Shown: piece by piece, positions 23,201 through 37,445 of the stretch
How positions within the stretch are numbered: the first letter of the stretch is position 1
How the letters are laid out: every line of letters starts with the position of its first letter
Assembly (NCBI GenBank): GCA_038501625.1
Contig: JAZAYU010000871.1
Location: forward strand, 68,103-132,102
Reading direction: 5' to 3'
From: Corbicula japonica
Taxonomy: Eukaryota; Mollusca; Bivalvia; Venerida; Cyrenidae
Length of the DNA stretch: 64,000 nt
The notes under the pieces: generated by a model
Seen by the model: only the letters and a program-made list of their open reading frames with translations
Database searches by the model: none
Told to the model about the DNA's origin: nothing
Position numbers and translations under genes: made by a program

Positions 23201-26200
23201 GTGCTGCCGGTCATTAGTGTTCCGATGGCATAAGGAGTTCCGGGGAAAGGTCGGGAGTCTGTAGAGGATGAGGCGCGCAGTGGAAGACCGGCGACCAAGC
23301 GAATATCACTTGTACAGAAGGTGAAGGACCGGATCGCTATGGACCGCAGGTTCACAGTACGGACATTAGCGGCAGACATGGACTCCTCTAAGGACACTGT
23401 GCTACGAGTTCTTCATGATCTCAACATGCGAAAGGTGTGCGCAAGATGGGTCCCGCGGCTGCTGACGGACGTCCAAAAGGCACAGCGCGTGACGTCGTCC
23501 ATGGAATTTCTCACGCGTTGTGATGAAGAAGGTGATCGTTTCCTGGACCGGATAATCACGCAGGACGAAACCTGGCCTTGAGCTGTCGGACATGATTCTC
23601 CACCAGGACAATGCCCCTCCGCACACAGCGAGTTCCACCCAGTTGGAGATCGACGTCCTTGGATTCCAGCGTCTGAGCCACCCACCCTACAGTCCTGACT
23701 TGGCGCCCATGGACTTCCGTGTGTTCCCGGAGGTGAAGTCGCAATTACGAGGCAGCCACTTTGACAGCGGCGAGGAGCTCTTGGCAGAAACGTTGAAGAT
23801 TGTGTCTACATTCGATCCAGAGTTTTATGATGACATATTCCAGAAATGGATCTCACGCCACAGGAAGTGTGTTGCTACGGAAGGTGACTATATTGAGAAG
23901 GTTTAGATGATGACGTCTTGTGTGACGTTAAATGACGCTCGTTTGTGCGCCAGATCACCGTTATGTGTGTTGATTGTTTGTTTATTTTTTAATTCCTGTT
24001 CTATGTATGTTTTCGAAATTTTACATATTGATAAGGAAGATTTTATTCTATTTAACAGTGTTTTTATTTTTTGTCTACTATAAGAAATCTTTAATCTACA
24101 GTGTTAGTCCTTTAACTTCTGCGACAACCCTCGTAATGGTGACTTCTCTGAAAAGAAAGCTCTGGCAAATCTACTTAAGGAAATAGTTCAATATAGAAGC
24201 CATATTTCGTCACGTTTCAACAAAATCGTCAGTCATGTTTAGGAAACTTAAATCATTTGTCATTCAAAAGTATCTATGATATACATTTAAATTAAAATTT
24301 TTGAATGCGTGTTTTATCAATAGGACCTAGTGATGTTTAAAAAATCTGTGTTAGAAAAGGTTGTACCGGTTAGCTCATTAGGTTTCGTCGTCGGGATTGC
24401 TGGGCTAGGCGCTGTCGTCGTGACGGTGCAGGTTCGCTCCTAGGTAGAGGCAATATCATTTGAAATTCACAGTAGCGCTATTTGTGCACTGTAGCGGCCG
24501 TAAAATGTTTCCCCGTACATTTATAGTTAGTACTGTTATTACTAAAATTACCAGTTACCAATGTCATGCAGTGATGGCAACGTAGATCAGGGCTTTCCGA
24601 TAAACCTTTTTGGGGGTAGATCGGGGGAATAGATCAATTGGTTTCGTCGTCGGAATTGCAGCGCTAGGCGCTGTCGTCGTGACGGTGCGGGTTCGCTCCC
24701 ATGTAGAAGCAATGTCATTTGAAATTCACAGTAGCGCTATTTGTGGAGTGTGGCGGCCTTAAAAAGTCTCTCCGTACATATAGTCAGTACTGTTGTCAGT
24801 AAAATAACCCGTTACCGATGTCATGCAGTGATGGCAACGTATATCAGGGCTTTCCAGTCAACATTTTCGGGGGTTGTCTCAGTTAGCTTAATTGGTAACG
24901 TCATCGGAATTGCAGGGCTAGGCGCTGTCGTCGTGACGGTGCGGGTTCGCTGCCAGACAGAGGCAATATCATTTTTTATTCTACCCAATATTATCTCACA
25001 GGAAATTATAAAAATAGTTCAATATCTCTTGTGTTTTTTTTTTGATTTAAACACACTTATTACGATGCTTTGACTTGAAATGAGGATTTGTGAATTTAAT
25101 AAATTTCAAAAAAAAAAATTCAGTTTTATTCCTGTTTTTCCTAAATATCTTTCCGTTTTTGATTATCACACGTTTTTGATTATGTTGTTTTCTTTTTCAC
25201 ATATTTTAGTTAGATATATATTTGTTGCGATCTTTAGCTACTAGCCAATGACAATCTGGAGTTTAGAGATTGGTATCCAATCTGAAGCAAATAACCATTA
25301 AAATGCACGAGGTTTAAGACTGGTCTCTGATTTTAAGCAACCAACCAATAAGACTGATCGACGACCTGTAATCACAAGCTCGATTTTCCGGTCTGGGCTC
25401 CGATCTGCAGCTAATGACCACAAGCTGGAGTTACAAGATTGACATCTGCTGAAATTTACCAATCACAGACTGGAATTTCAAGATTGAAATCCGATCTGCT
25501 GCTACTAACCATTCACAGATTTGAGTTTCTAGACTGGTCACCGATTTGCTGCATCTAACCAATCATAGACTGGAGTTTCTAGACAGGTCTCCGATCTAAA
25601 GCGCTTAACCTTACTAACAAATTGAAAGCTGACGTTTCGAAACCGGTATTCAATCTGAGCAATTAAACAATGACAGACTAGAGTTGAGCGACTGGTCTCC
25701 GATCTGAAGCAATTAACCAAGCTGTAGCAACTAACGAATAAGGGGCAGAAGTTTTGATACCAGTCTGAGCTCTAAAGCGACTAACCAATTAATAAACAAG
25801 AGTTTTACGACATGCCTTGATTCTAAAACAACAATAACAAGATGAAGTTTTTCACGACAATTAGGTCTTTTTTGAACATCAATGTCAAGCTTTTTAATAT
25901 AATATAGGAACGAATACATGTACCCAACTAAACTAGGACAATAAAAAAACAACATTTTTTCTGTTACCCAGACAGGTGCAGTCTTTAAAGTTACAAGTCA
26001 ATCAGACAGCAATAAACACAACACAAAATACAACACAACTTTATGTAGCACGTCAAGGGAAAAGTTATTTTCGGTTAATTTGATATTTTGATATTTCAGT
26101 CGTACCTGTATGAGACAAGAAGTAACAATTATGTTTCATTTTCTAATAACCAATAGTTGATTTAAATATACATTTAGACTTTATTTTTCCACGAAATGCA

Positions 26201-29200
26201 TAATTGTCTGCTCAACTTTATGACGTAATATTAAGGATTGACACCAACTGTCCGAAGACAGCGTTTCCTGTGACGCTCCTTCTATAAATCAAAGTTTGTT
26301 ACTTTATAATTCAATCAATCAATTCATGTGTTGAACTGTTCGAGTTATCCTTGCAATTGTTAAGAAAAGAGTAGTTTTAATAAAATGATTACTTATCAAC
26401 TGAATGATTCGTATAACAAAAGCATTATAGAGGAAAACGAGTGTAAGTTAAGAGTTTTACAATGGCCTTTACACTGAAATTGAAGCGGTCGCTATGACAC
26501 TTGTATAGTTTGAGTTTGACCCGTGAGCTGTGACCTTTTGGACAAGTCCACTGTTATTATTCTAAATACTAACCCTGCAGATTCGGTTTAATTGAACCCG
26601 TTCAATGGCAAAAATGACAAACAATAATTATTCCTCCGCCGCCCAGCATTAAATTTAAAATAATTGTAAGACCACGCTGGGAATCCAACCCGAACGACGA
26701 CAGTGAACATGGAAAACTCAATGCAGTATTTTTATATTATTTAAACCATTCCATGAACAGCAGCATAAGTCTCTAGATAGAAGAATGAACCTAAACAAGA
26801 AAACAGAATAGAATTTTGTCTATCACAACTGACGCTAAAGCAAAACATAAAGGAGGCATTCCTTATGCAAAATGAACAATATCAAAAGCTTTTCTTTCTA
26901 AAATATTTGATCTAGTAATATAACAGCGGGTCGAATTATTAACTGTCAAAACGGCTTTGATACTTTGATCGAAGCCCATATGATTCCACATTTTACTAAT
27001 ATCAGAGTTACTTATCACTGTGTAAGCCCTATTTGTGTTTCATTTGACATGTTGCCGTATTCGGGGGATTAAATATTTTTTATCGGTATCATAGATTAAG
27101 GAAAACCTTTTGCAAGTTTTATCGCCGATACCCAGATTTAATTCAAAAGTTAAGGTGCAGTTAAAAATCGCTATTGCAACAAGGTATTCCACAGCCAGTT
27201 TTTATGGAGATTTAATTTATAAACTTAAGAAAATAAATTGCAATATTAATGTTGCCCGGTTATTCGCCAAAACCATCTGTAAATTCAAAAAGAAAGGCTA
27301 CCAGTATGCCATTCTACAGCGCTCTGCAGGCCTGGTGATTAACCCATCTACAGTTGATCTATTTGATTACCTCTTTGGTTGCACGACGGTGGCAGGGGTT
27401 TGAGAGTTTATGGTTTATGGGTAAACCTTTTCTTTATAGAATCTAGAAGCTCAATTTGTTTCCTTTATCCCTGTCATCGCGTTCTTGCTAATTTGACTCC
27501 AGGGACACTGGTCTCGGTAAGATCATCGAGTACTCGCCCGTTTTGCTTTGCAATGCTATTAGCTTCTTATGTTTTATATGTTTGTGTGCTTTTGCATGCA
27601 ACATTGTTAAGCTGAGTTGGAATTATTTCACCAAGACAACTTGTACTTGTTTGTTGATACGAGAACCTGTTGGGGCAAGAGTGAGGTTGGTTCACCCTAA
27701 AACCTGGTTAAAACCCCAGTGGCAATTTGTTTTGCCACTGACCGTTCTAAGGCGGTAAACCTAAGGGTTCTCTGTCGTTAATTGCTTGTGGCGTCTTATT
27801 TAAATAGACATATTTATAACAACATGCTCTCTTCTTTTTCGCTGCGTGGGGAGGCTGTGATTTTGAGAGTGTGGCGATTCCTGACAGCGTATTTTACTTT
27901 TTTATTGTGTCAAAAACGGAAATATAAAAGAAAATAAAAATACTTAGAAACAAAACATAATGTCATGTCTTACAAGTATAACTAAGTGAAATCGTCTTTA
28001 CGTAATCAACAGGTCACTTGCTAAGAGCTCAAATCTAGTTCTACACTGTAACCTTCAAACCGCAGTAAAAACCGAGTGCAATATGTAACTGTTTAATTTA
28101 AATAGCTAGTAGCTTTTATAATTTATTTTATATTAATAAAACCAAAGATGGAGTTTGTCGCAAACATGATTAATAAATTTTAAAAGACAAATTTTACAAT
28201 TTAAATCTAATTAAACATCAAGCTAATGAATAACACTTTACATTACGTAATAACGTAGCAATTAAAGCAGTTGCGCATTATTTGTATATTAAGGCAAAAC
28301 ATATATTACCATAAGCATGAAATTCGGGTCTTCACATTGTTCAGCTGACAAACCGAGTAGTTTATTATAAACGAAAAATAATAACAAAATGCTCGAACGT
28401 GTTACTGTTTCGTGATTTAATATGTTTAAGTAAGACGGTCATAATTTTTACACAGCACATGCGGCGACTTAGTTAATATTACACAACAGGGGAACACATA
28501 TTTCATTTTCCAGACCAGGATCAACAAAGTCACATAACATACACATATTAAAAACATATAATGAATTTTATTGTTTTTATTTCTTTGAATTGCTTAAAAA
28601 GTATAGATCTAAATCTGATAAAATGAATCTTTTGCACCATAACGATTATTCTATTTTGTTTTTTTCGGTCAAATGCCATCATTTGCTTATTTTTTTTGAT
28701 GTGGTGAATATATAATCCACTCTTTGCGTTACCTAACCAAGAAACTATAATGGAAGGATATCAAAAAGAAATCTGATACTGTTTAATTTTTTAATAAGAC
28801 AAGGCCTAGTCATTGATGACTTTGTTGTTTCTATTATTATTTGTCAGTTTGAATAAAAATATGAAAATATTTCTTTGAAATTTATTATTGTTTACGGACT
28901 TGATAAAAATAAACACATGTTTTGCAAGCTTTAACTATTGTTAACGATTTTGTTTGGAACTATTTTGAATAGCGTCTCTCACATGCAAACAGTGGTAAAC
29001 ATTAGGGCGCACCACGGGGTACGTAGAGTTGTATCTGTTACTCATTTATTCAATATTTTCCCTTAAAACACTGGAAAGCATGAAATAAATAGAATATTTG
29101 TTGTTTTTTTTTCAGTGCGTGATCGAAAATTAATTTCACTTATGACCGTAAGATTTTTTATATTTTCACTCGTGGCTGCGCCACTCGTGAAAATATAAAA

Positions 29201-32200
29201 ATCTTACGGCCACTCGTGAAATTAATTTTCGATTACGCACTGAAAAAAACAACAAATATCCTCTATATATCAGGGCTATCCGTCAACATTTTTTGGGGTT
29301 TATCCCGGTTAGCTCAATTGGTTACGTCGCCGAAATTGCAGGGCTAGGCGCTGTCGCCCTGACGATGCGGGTTCCCTCCCAGGTAGAGGCAATATCATTT
29401 GGTACTCAATGTTGGTAACATACAGAGAGATACACTTAACAACTTTTCTAAGTATTCACCTTCGTACTGGGGCATTACTGGCTTGATAACTGAGCTTTTG
29501 CTCTAAAACTTTCAATAAAAATGCAATAAATACTAACTGAAAAATTGGTCGAATTTAACAGGCATATTGGAAAACTAAAAGATAGGCGACTACATTTTAT
29601 GCATTCAAACTGATTTGCCCCAAAAGTGGATTGGACTATAAACAGTTATAAAACATTAAGATTAGAATGAAATGAATTTAATTTAACAGAAATAGAAGAA
29701 TAGCATATTTGTCGGTTCCAAATGTTCATTTATATGTACGCTTAATTCGTTTATTTAGTTGAACATCCGCTTTATTAACTGATTTTGTGAATTTGTATTC
29801 TGTGGGTGCCAGTATTCTAAATGATTTTGAGCAGTCAGTTGTCTGTAATTTTGAATGAAGTTTTACTAATTAATCAGTTATTATCTATTGCATGGTTTAT
29901 TAAAAGTTTTAGGGCAATAGCCCAAAAAGCAAGCCAGTAATGCCCCAGTACGAAGGTGTATACTTAGAAAAGTTGTTAAGTGTACATACTTATTAAATGC
30001 TGAATTTCCCGGAGATGTTCCATCTGGGAATCATGTGCTTGTTTAAGTTTCTCGACTTCAGTTTCAATGTCCTTGACTCTCTGAAAGAAATCGGTAAGAG
30101 TATAATTATATATTTGATACTCATAATTCTGTAATGATCTCAAACAGGAATTAAAACTGAAACCAAAACTGAAATACAATATGGTTAGTTTGCAAAGCCA
30201 AAGGAGGGTACTCAATGATCTTAGCGAGAGCTCCTGGAGTAAAATCAGCAAGAATACAATGACAAGGATTAAAGAAGCAGCTCCGGTGCTCCTATAGCCT
30301 GGGCGATATTGTTGTGTCAGCGTATTTCAGTAATATGGTACAGGAACAAACTCGTAAACTTTGATTATCTTAAATTAAACAGTGACAATCTTTCTAAGTT
30401 CCCTTTTTATCTATCTAAACTCTTGGTTTTATGGTAATGGTACCTTTTGCTAGGTATAAGCAAATATTCGCAGTGGAGTTTTATTTGTCAATGGAAGTAT
30501 TCTTGTAAGAATAAAGTAATATACATTGAGATTAGAAGTTGAAGTATACAACTATCGAACTATCTGGAGCTTTTTGCAAACAACAAGGACTCATAATCAG
30601 TCCGACAAAGAAACTTGCACTTATTTTATAAGTTTTAAGACACAACATTGGCACTACTTTTTGCTTAAAATGAGAAGGATTTCTTCTGTTCGTTAAGTTC
30701 TTTTCTTAGACTGTGATTTGCACCGATGACCAGATCTTTGTAGATCATGCTTGAGCTCAGACTTTTTGACGTGAATCATTTTATTTAAAATTTTAGATTT
30801 TTGATGGAATTTGGAGAATTTGAAAAATGATAACTTAATGTTTTTGAAAAAATTCAATCTTTAATTTCGAATTTTCGAACTCATGTTCTTCTTCAAGAAA
30901 AATACAATAATTGTGAGTAATAGAAAAGGTCACACGCCGAAATTGTAGAACGCGAACGGTTAATGCTGATAATCAGGAAAATAAGGTAAATGCAAAAGCA
31001 ATATTCAAATCTTGTTGGCACTGTGGCATGATAGGTCATTTGCGCAGTAATTGTGTTAGGTATCTATCCGAGCAGGAGGGAAAGAATTACTCTAAGCAGC
31101 ATTTAAACTAAGATACTCCTATCAAATTGAAGCCGCTATTTCACCTTTTTAGGAGAAAATTTAATAATTCAGCTAAAGAAATTTTTTGTTGAACTGATGT
31201 AGAAATTCCAAAGTCTTACTAAGTTAAAATTGGAAAGTAAAGATATAGAGCTTTAGTAGATTCCGAAGTGCTTTAATTCTTTGTCATTAGAAAGTGCACG
31301 ATTTGTTATCATATCCACCAAAATTATCTCAACATAGCGTTAATATGCAGTCAGTTATCGGGGGCCAGCTAAAAGTACACGGATCAAGTATATTACAGTT
31401 TCAAGCGGGTGGTTTAAAACTTAGCCATACGTTCTTTGTTGTATCTGATATGACTAGGAAGAGAGATACAAACGCGAATTTGAAATCAGTAATTAGAAAT
31501 TAAAGAATTACGCGTTTTGAATTGAATAAATTGAATGGCAGGGGTACACTCCTCTTTTAAGACCCCGTGTTTAATGTTATCAAGTAGTCTTTCATTTTCT
31601 CTAAAGGTAATCGGTTTCAAAATATCTTAAAATAGTTTCATGCATAAACACAATTCTTCCGGAAACTCACCATTTTGTCTGCAATAACAGCACATAAAAG
31701 GTGGCGTAAATAAATACGGTTGCATAGACATGCGATCATAATTCTTACATATAACACTATTATATATTTATACGAAAAGTCAGTATAAGAGTACCTATCT
31801 TGTCTTTCAGTAACCGTCCGCAAAAAAAACAAAAAAAAAAAACAGAAAATTTACCGTTTGCAAGTTGGCTATGTCTAAATCATGGTTATCGACTCTCAGA
31901 CGTAATTCGGACAACTCGAGTTGTAATTGTGTGCTGCCAGATTCTGCTGTCTCTTGAACTTTTTTCAGTGCTTCTTCTTGTTTTAATTCCATGTATTTCT
32001 TTGCTTCTTCTTTTCTAAACTCTATGTCTTTCATTGCTTCGTCCCGTGAATGCTTTAATTCATTTGTTGCCAAAGTGATGGATGCAAGTGCCGCACGACA
32101 TACCTCCGCCTCTGTCTCTGTTGTTATGATGAAGTTTTCTTGTTGAAGCTTAAAATAAAACTTTTGAGTTTTATATCCGGATACTATTTCAGTATCAGGA

Positions 32201-35200
32201 TACGTATTTCGTATAAAGTGTTTAAATATCATCGTGCGGTCTAAAGTGCTTAAATGGTTGCATCTATCTAAACATTACATGCCATTATCAATTTCGGTCG
32301 GTATATTGATCGCCATAAAACTGCTACAAAATTCCAGGCGGTGTTCGTTTTACAGATTAAAGGCGCGAAAATGGCAGACTCATTCTCGTTTGCCAGTTAT
32401 GACAATCCACAAGTTCTGCTGATAACATAAAACTGGGTGTCTAATAATTAACGATGTCAGTTATTGTCAGTTGAGTTTAACTTCCGTGTCGAGTTAGCAT
32501 TTATTAATAACTCTTCTTCTATCATCTAGTCGTTAAGCGGACTTTGAAATCCATAGAAAACGACAAATTTGAAAATATTGCAGGCTCGGTTTGATTGAGC
32601 CTATTCATGGGCGCGACTACAAATGCCAACGACGCCTACCGCCGGTTTGAGCGCAACCCACTATTTACACCAATGAACAGTACAATCTTATGGGCGGCCA
32701 ACACCGCCAAAAATGAATAATTTGCTTTAATTCAGTCATAACACAAACACATCGGGGAACAAATCCGTTTAATTCAAACAAAAATGTTGCAAAGAAAGAC
32801 TTTAATTGTCAAAACAAAGCAGTTTCTGCTTCGCTTCGGTGTATTTACAAACCACGCAGCGATATTGCTCCTAAAACAAGACATAAAGTAATCCAATTCA
32901 GTGTATTACCATTAGAAACGGTGCTTATTCTGCTTTAATTTAATGCATCAACACACTCATTTCGGTGCAACCTCATTCGATTCGGTACAATCTCGTTCAA
33001 TTCGGTGCAACGTCGTTCAATTCGGTGCAACCTCATTCAATTCGGAGCAACCTCGTTTAATTCGGTGAAACCTCGTTCAATTCGGTGCAATCTCGTTCAA
33101 TTCGGTGCAACGTCGTTCAATTCGGTGCAACCTCGTTTAATTATCCCCCGCCGATGAAATCGGGAGGGGGATATTGTTTTGGCGTTGTCCGTCCGTCACG
33201 GTGTCACGGTGTCCGTCCGAATTTCGTTTCCGGGCTATTTCTCTGCCACCACTGGATGGATTTCAACGAAACTCTGTGGGAAGTATCAGTACCAAGAGGA
33301 GATGCGCATATCGTCGTCTTGTTCCGGTCAGACGATTTAACACAGAGTTATGACCCTTTGATAACTTATGCATTATGTATATAGGGCAGTATTCGTTTCC
33401 GGGCTATTTCTCTGCAACCACTGGATGGATTTCAACGAAACTCTGTGGGAAGTATCAGTACTGAGAGGAGATGCGCATATCATCGTCTTGTTCTGGTCAG
33501 ACCATTTAACACAGAGTTATGGCCCTTTGATAACTTATGCATTATGTATATAGGGCAGTATTCGTTTCTGCGCTATTTCTCTGCAACTACTGAATGGATT
33601 TCAACGAAACTCTGTAGGAAGTATCAGTACCAAGAGGAGATGCGCATATCGTCGTCTTGTTCCGGTCAGACCATTTAACACAGAGTTATGGCCCTTTGAT
33701 AACCTATGCATTATGTATATAGGGCAGTATTCGTTTCCACGTTATTTCTCTGCAACTACTGAATGGATTTCAATGAAACTTGCTGCAAACTATCTATACC
33801 AAGAGGAGATGCGCATATCGTTGTCTTGTTTTGGTCAGACCATTTAACACAGAGTTATGGCCCTTTGATAACTTATGCATTATGTATATAGGGCAGTATT
33901 CGTTTCCGAGCTATTTCTCTGCAACCACTGGATGGATTTCAACGAATCTTTCTGAGAACCATCAATACCAAGAGGAGATGCGCATATCGTTGTCTTGTTC
34001 CAGTCAGACCATTTAACACAGAGTTATTGCCGTTTGATAACTTATGCATTATGCATATAGAGCAGTGTTCGTTTCCGCGCTATTTCTCTGCAACTACTGA
34101 ATGGATTTCAATGAAACTTGCTGAAAACCATCTATACAAAGAGGAGTTGCGCATATCTTTGTCTTGTTTCGGTCAGACCATTTAACACAGAGTTATTGCC
34201 CTTCATTAACTTATGCATTATGCATATAGAGCAGTATTTGTTCCGCGCTATTTCTCTGTAACTAGCGGATGGGTTTCAATGAAACTTGCTGAGAACCATC
34301 TATACCAAGAGGAGATGCGCATATCATTGTCTTGTTTCGGTCAGATCATTTAACACACAGTTATTGCCCTTTGATTACTTATGCATTATGCATATAGAGC
34401 AGTATTCGTTTCCGCGCTATTTCTCTGTAACTAGCGGATGGGTTTCAATGAATCTTTCTGAGAACCATTAATACCAAGAGGAGATGCGCATATTGTCGTT
34501 TTGTTCCAGTCAGACTGCTGAACACAGAGTTATGGCCCTTTGATAACTTATGCATTATGCATATATAGCAGTATTCATTTCCATGCTATTGCTCTGCAAC
34601 TACGGAATGGATTTCAATGAAACTTTCTGGAAAACATCAATACCAAGAAGAGATGCGCATGTCATGGTCTTGTTCCAGTCAGACTGTTTAACACAGAGTT
34701 ATTGCCCTTTGATAACTTATGCATTATGCATATATAGCAGTATTTATTTCCGCGCTATTTCTCTGCAACTTTTGGATGGATTTCAATGAAACTTTCTTGA
34801 AACCATCTATACCAAGAGGAAATGTGCATATCATCCTGTTGTTCCTGTCAGACTATTTAACACAGTTATGGCCCTTTGATAACTTATGCATTATGCATAT
34901 TATAGAACAGTATTCTTTTCCTCTATTTTTCTGCAACTACTGGATGGATTTCAATTAATCTTTCTGAGAACCATCAATACCAAGAAGAGATGTGTATATT
35001 GTTGTCTTGTTCCAGTCAGACTGTTTAACACAGAGTTATTGCCCTTTGATGACTTATGCATAATAGAGCAGTATTTGTTTCCGCTCTATTTCTTTTCAAC
35101 TTCCCAATGGATTGAAATGAAACTTTCTGGGAAACATCAATACTGAGACGAGATGCCCATTTTGTCATCTTGTTCCGGTCAGACTGTTTAACACAGAGTT

Positions 35201-37393
35201 ATTGCCCTTTGATAACTTATACCTTATGCAAATAGAGCAGAATTTGTTTCCACGCTATTTCTCTGCAACTACTGGATGGATTTTAATGAAACTTTCTGGG
35301 AACCATCAATACCAAGAGGAGACGCACATATTGTCATCTTGATTCAGTCAGATCGTTTAACACAGAGTTATAGCCCTTTGATAAGTTATGCATTTTGCTT
35401 GTAAAGCAGTATTTGTTTCCTTGCTATTTCTCAGCAGGAATCTATGGAAACCATCAATACCAAGACAAGATGCCCATATTGTTGTCCTGTTCTGGTCTGA
35501 CCGTTTAACACAGAGTTATGGCCCTTTGATAAGTTATGCACTATGCATATAGAGTAGTATTCGTTTATATGCTACTTCTATGCAACTTCTGCATAGATTT
35601 CTTTTAAATACAGCACTATATTTTTACTACTGCATTCTTCACTTCAACAACTTGAAGACTTTTTGTCTCATTTTTATATTCTGGTGAGCTGCCCAACCCT
35701 TTTCACCATCTGAAGTTTTTTTTCACCTTTTTTGCCATCCATAATAAATATCTAAATAAAGCCCTATGACTTCAGCTGTTGTGTTAGTAATAACCAGTAC
35801 TCGGCGGGGGATATAAATTCAACGAATTTGCTTGTTCGGAGCAACCTCGTTCAACTCGGTGCAACCTCGTGTAATTCGGTGCAACCTCGTTCAATAGCGT
35901 TCTTCAGACAGGCTATTTTTAGAACAACAGGTAATCCTTATCAGTGACATCAATCTAAGTTGCCCGTATGTCAGACATTGGCCAGTGTTTACATTCTTTG
36001 TTTGAAAGTGGCTGCAGATGCTGGGCAGTGGCAAAATTTTCTTTGAAACACAAGGAAAATGAATTTAATATTAAGCAGAAAACTGAAGGGAATAAACATT
36101 GTTGTTGGGATGAATGTAGAAGTGACTCCCGTTATTGTGAAAAAATGTCAAGATGAAGTGAAAGGAGTTTTTTCATCCCATTTCCCAAGCCAATAACCCA
36201 GCCTGAAAAATGTCAAAGTTGTATCAAGTTATGTGCAACCAACACATTGAAGGAACTCTCGGATGTGAAAAGAAGCACATACATTTGCAGTCTACACTTT
36301 GTGGGAGGGCAGAGTCCGACTAATGGGCATCCTGATCCATTTTCGTCCAGAGATACTGCAGAACAGATTTGCCATATTTCTTAAAATATTTTTTCGAAGC
36401 AGCGTGTTTCTTAATGTATTTCAGGGTTTTTTTGTTGAAATGTCATATGATGATTAGGTTATGATATTACCCCTAACCTCTAAATTTATGTCAGTCAATT
36501 CCATGTTTATTAAAAAGGTGTTTGCCAAAAAAATCATTTGCTTGTTAATTAAACAGTAAATGTGTAGACCTTGATCTGACTGTGTTCATGTACCTATTTG
36601 GAGCTTACTTCTAACACTGGTCCTAAATTTGACATATTGTAAAAAGTATTATGCTTTCCTTTCAAGGTTGCAAGAAAATCTTTTAAAAGATCAGCCCCAT
36701 CAGAGAGAATGTCCACAATTAAACATCGTAAAAAGGCTTGCTTTAGCCCTCTACACTCTAAGTTAGAGTCTAACCAACGTTTTAGTTAATAAACAGAATG
36801 ATCTTAAGTTATTCCAAATTGAAATTTTCTCCAGGAATATCATCTTCAGTTAATTTAATTTGCAATAAGAAAGAGCAGTTTGCAATTGTTTTGTATAGAA
36901 ACACAGCATATTCAGTAAATGATTGTCTGAGGTCAACCTTTTGACCCTCTTAATCACTCTGCTAGAGATAAGTGACGTCAGAGCTGAAAGGCGCTATTGC
37001 AGTGACCTAGACCTAGCTTTCCTCCATCTAAATTAGTTTAATTTTCCCCATCATTTGTTTTAGTAATATCATTAGCTGATATTCCGCGAAAAGGAGCTTG
37101 TGACATTTCGCTGGTTAAATAGTTTTCTATTTCTTATTTGCTTGTAGTATTTGCCGATTCAGCAATTCCTTTCTGAAATGAAATGGTAATGGTGTGTTCT
37201 TTAACTTGGAGATTAAAAACTTACTTTGGTATATTATAGCAGATAAAACAATAACATATTTATAGGATAGATCTAATAGTCCAAATAATAAACAGTATTA
37301 GAATATTTTCATATAGTTTTATAATCTGCTATTTTATACTTCAATTATGTAATATATTTCTTTTGAAAATCGTGTAATGAACACTTCACATTA

Positions 37394-37445
<52 letters not shown>

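Larger units (their letters stand above)
20232..29989 (-). other. Intron 4 of the NACHT gene (9.76 kb)
   Basis: Bounded by |GTATGT and TTTTACAG|. It contains a deleted mariner, tRNA-like and SINE sequences, a minisatellite, dispersed repeats, a palindrome and a MITE, described separately. 20232-21540 and 27900-29090 hold nothing I can identify. At 21560-21730 a ~115-bp block (ATTATGCAG…TTCGATTGGT) is duplicated in tandem. Confidence 0.7.

Noticed and set aside
24368..24440. Functional tRNA gene
   Set aside because: Only A/B-box-like parts; no paired acceptor stem or anticodon arm, and it is one of several repeat copies.
33085..35146. A row of 60-100-codon plus-strand frames
   Set aside because: Translations of the 169-bp tandem units of a mobile element.
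36154..36156. TGA as selenocysteine codon in the THAP fragment
   Set aside because: THAP domains are not selenoproteins, no SECIS-like structure was seen, and the locus looks decayed.
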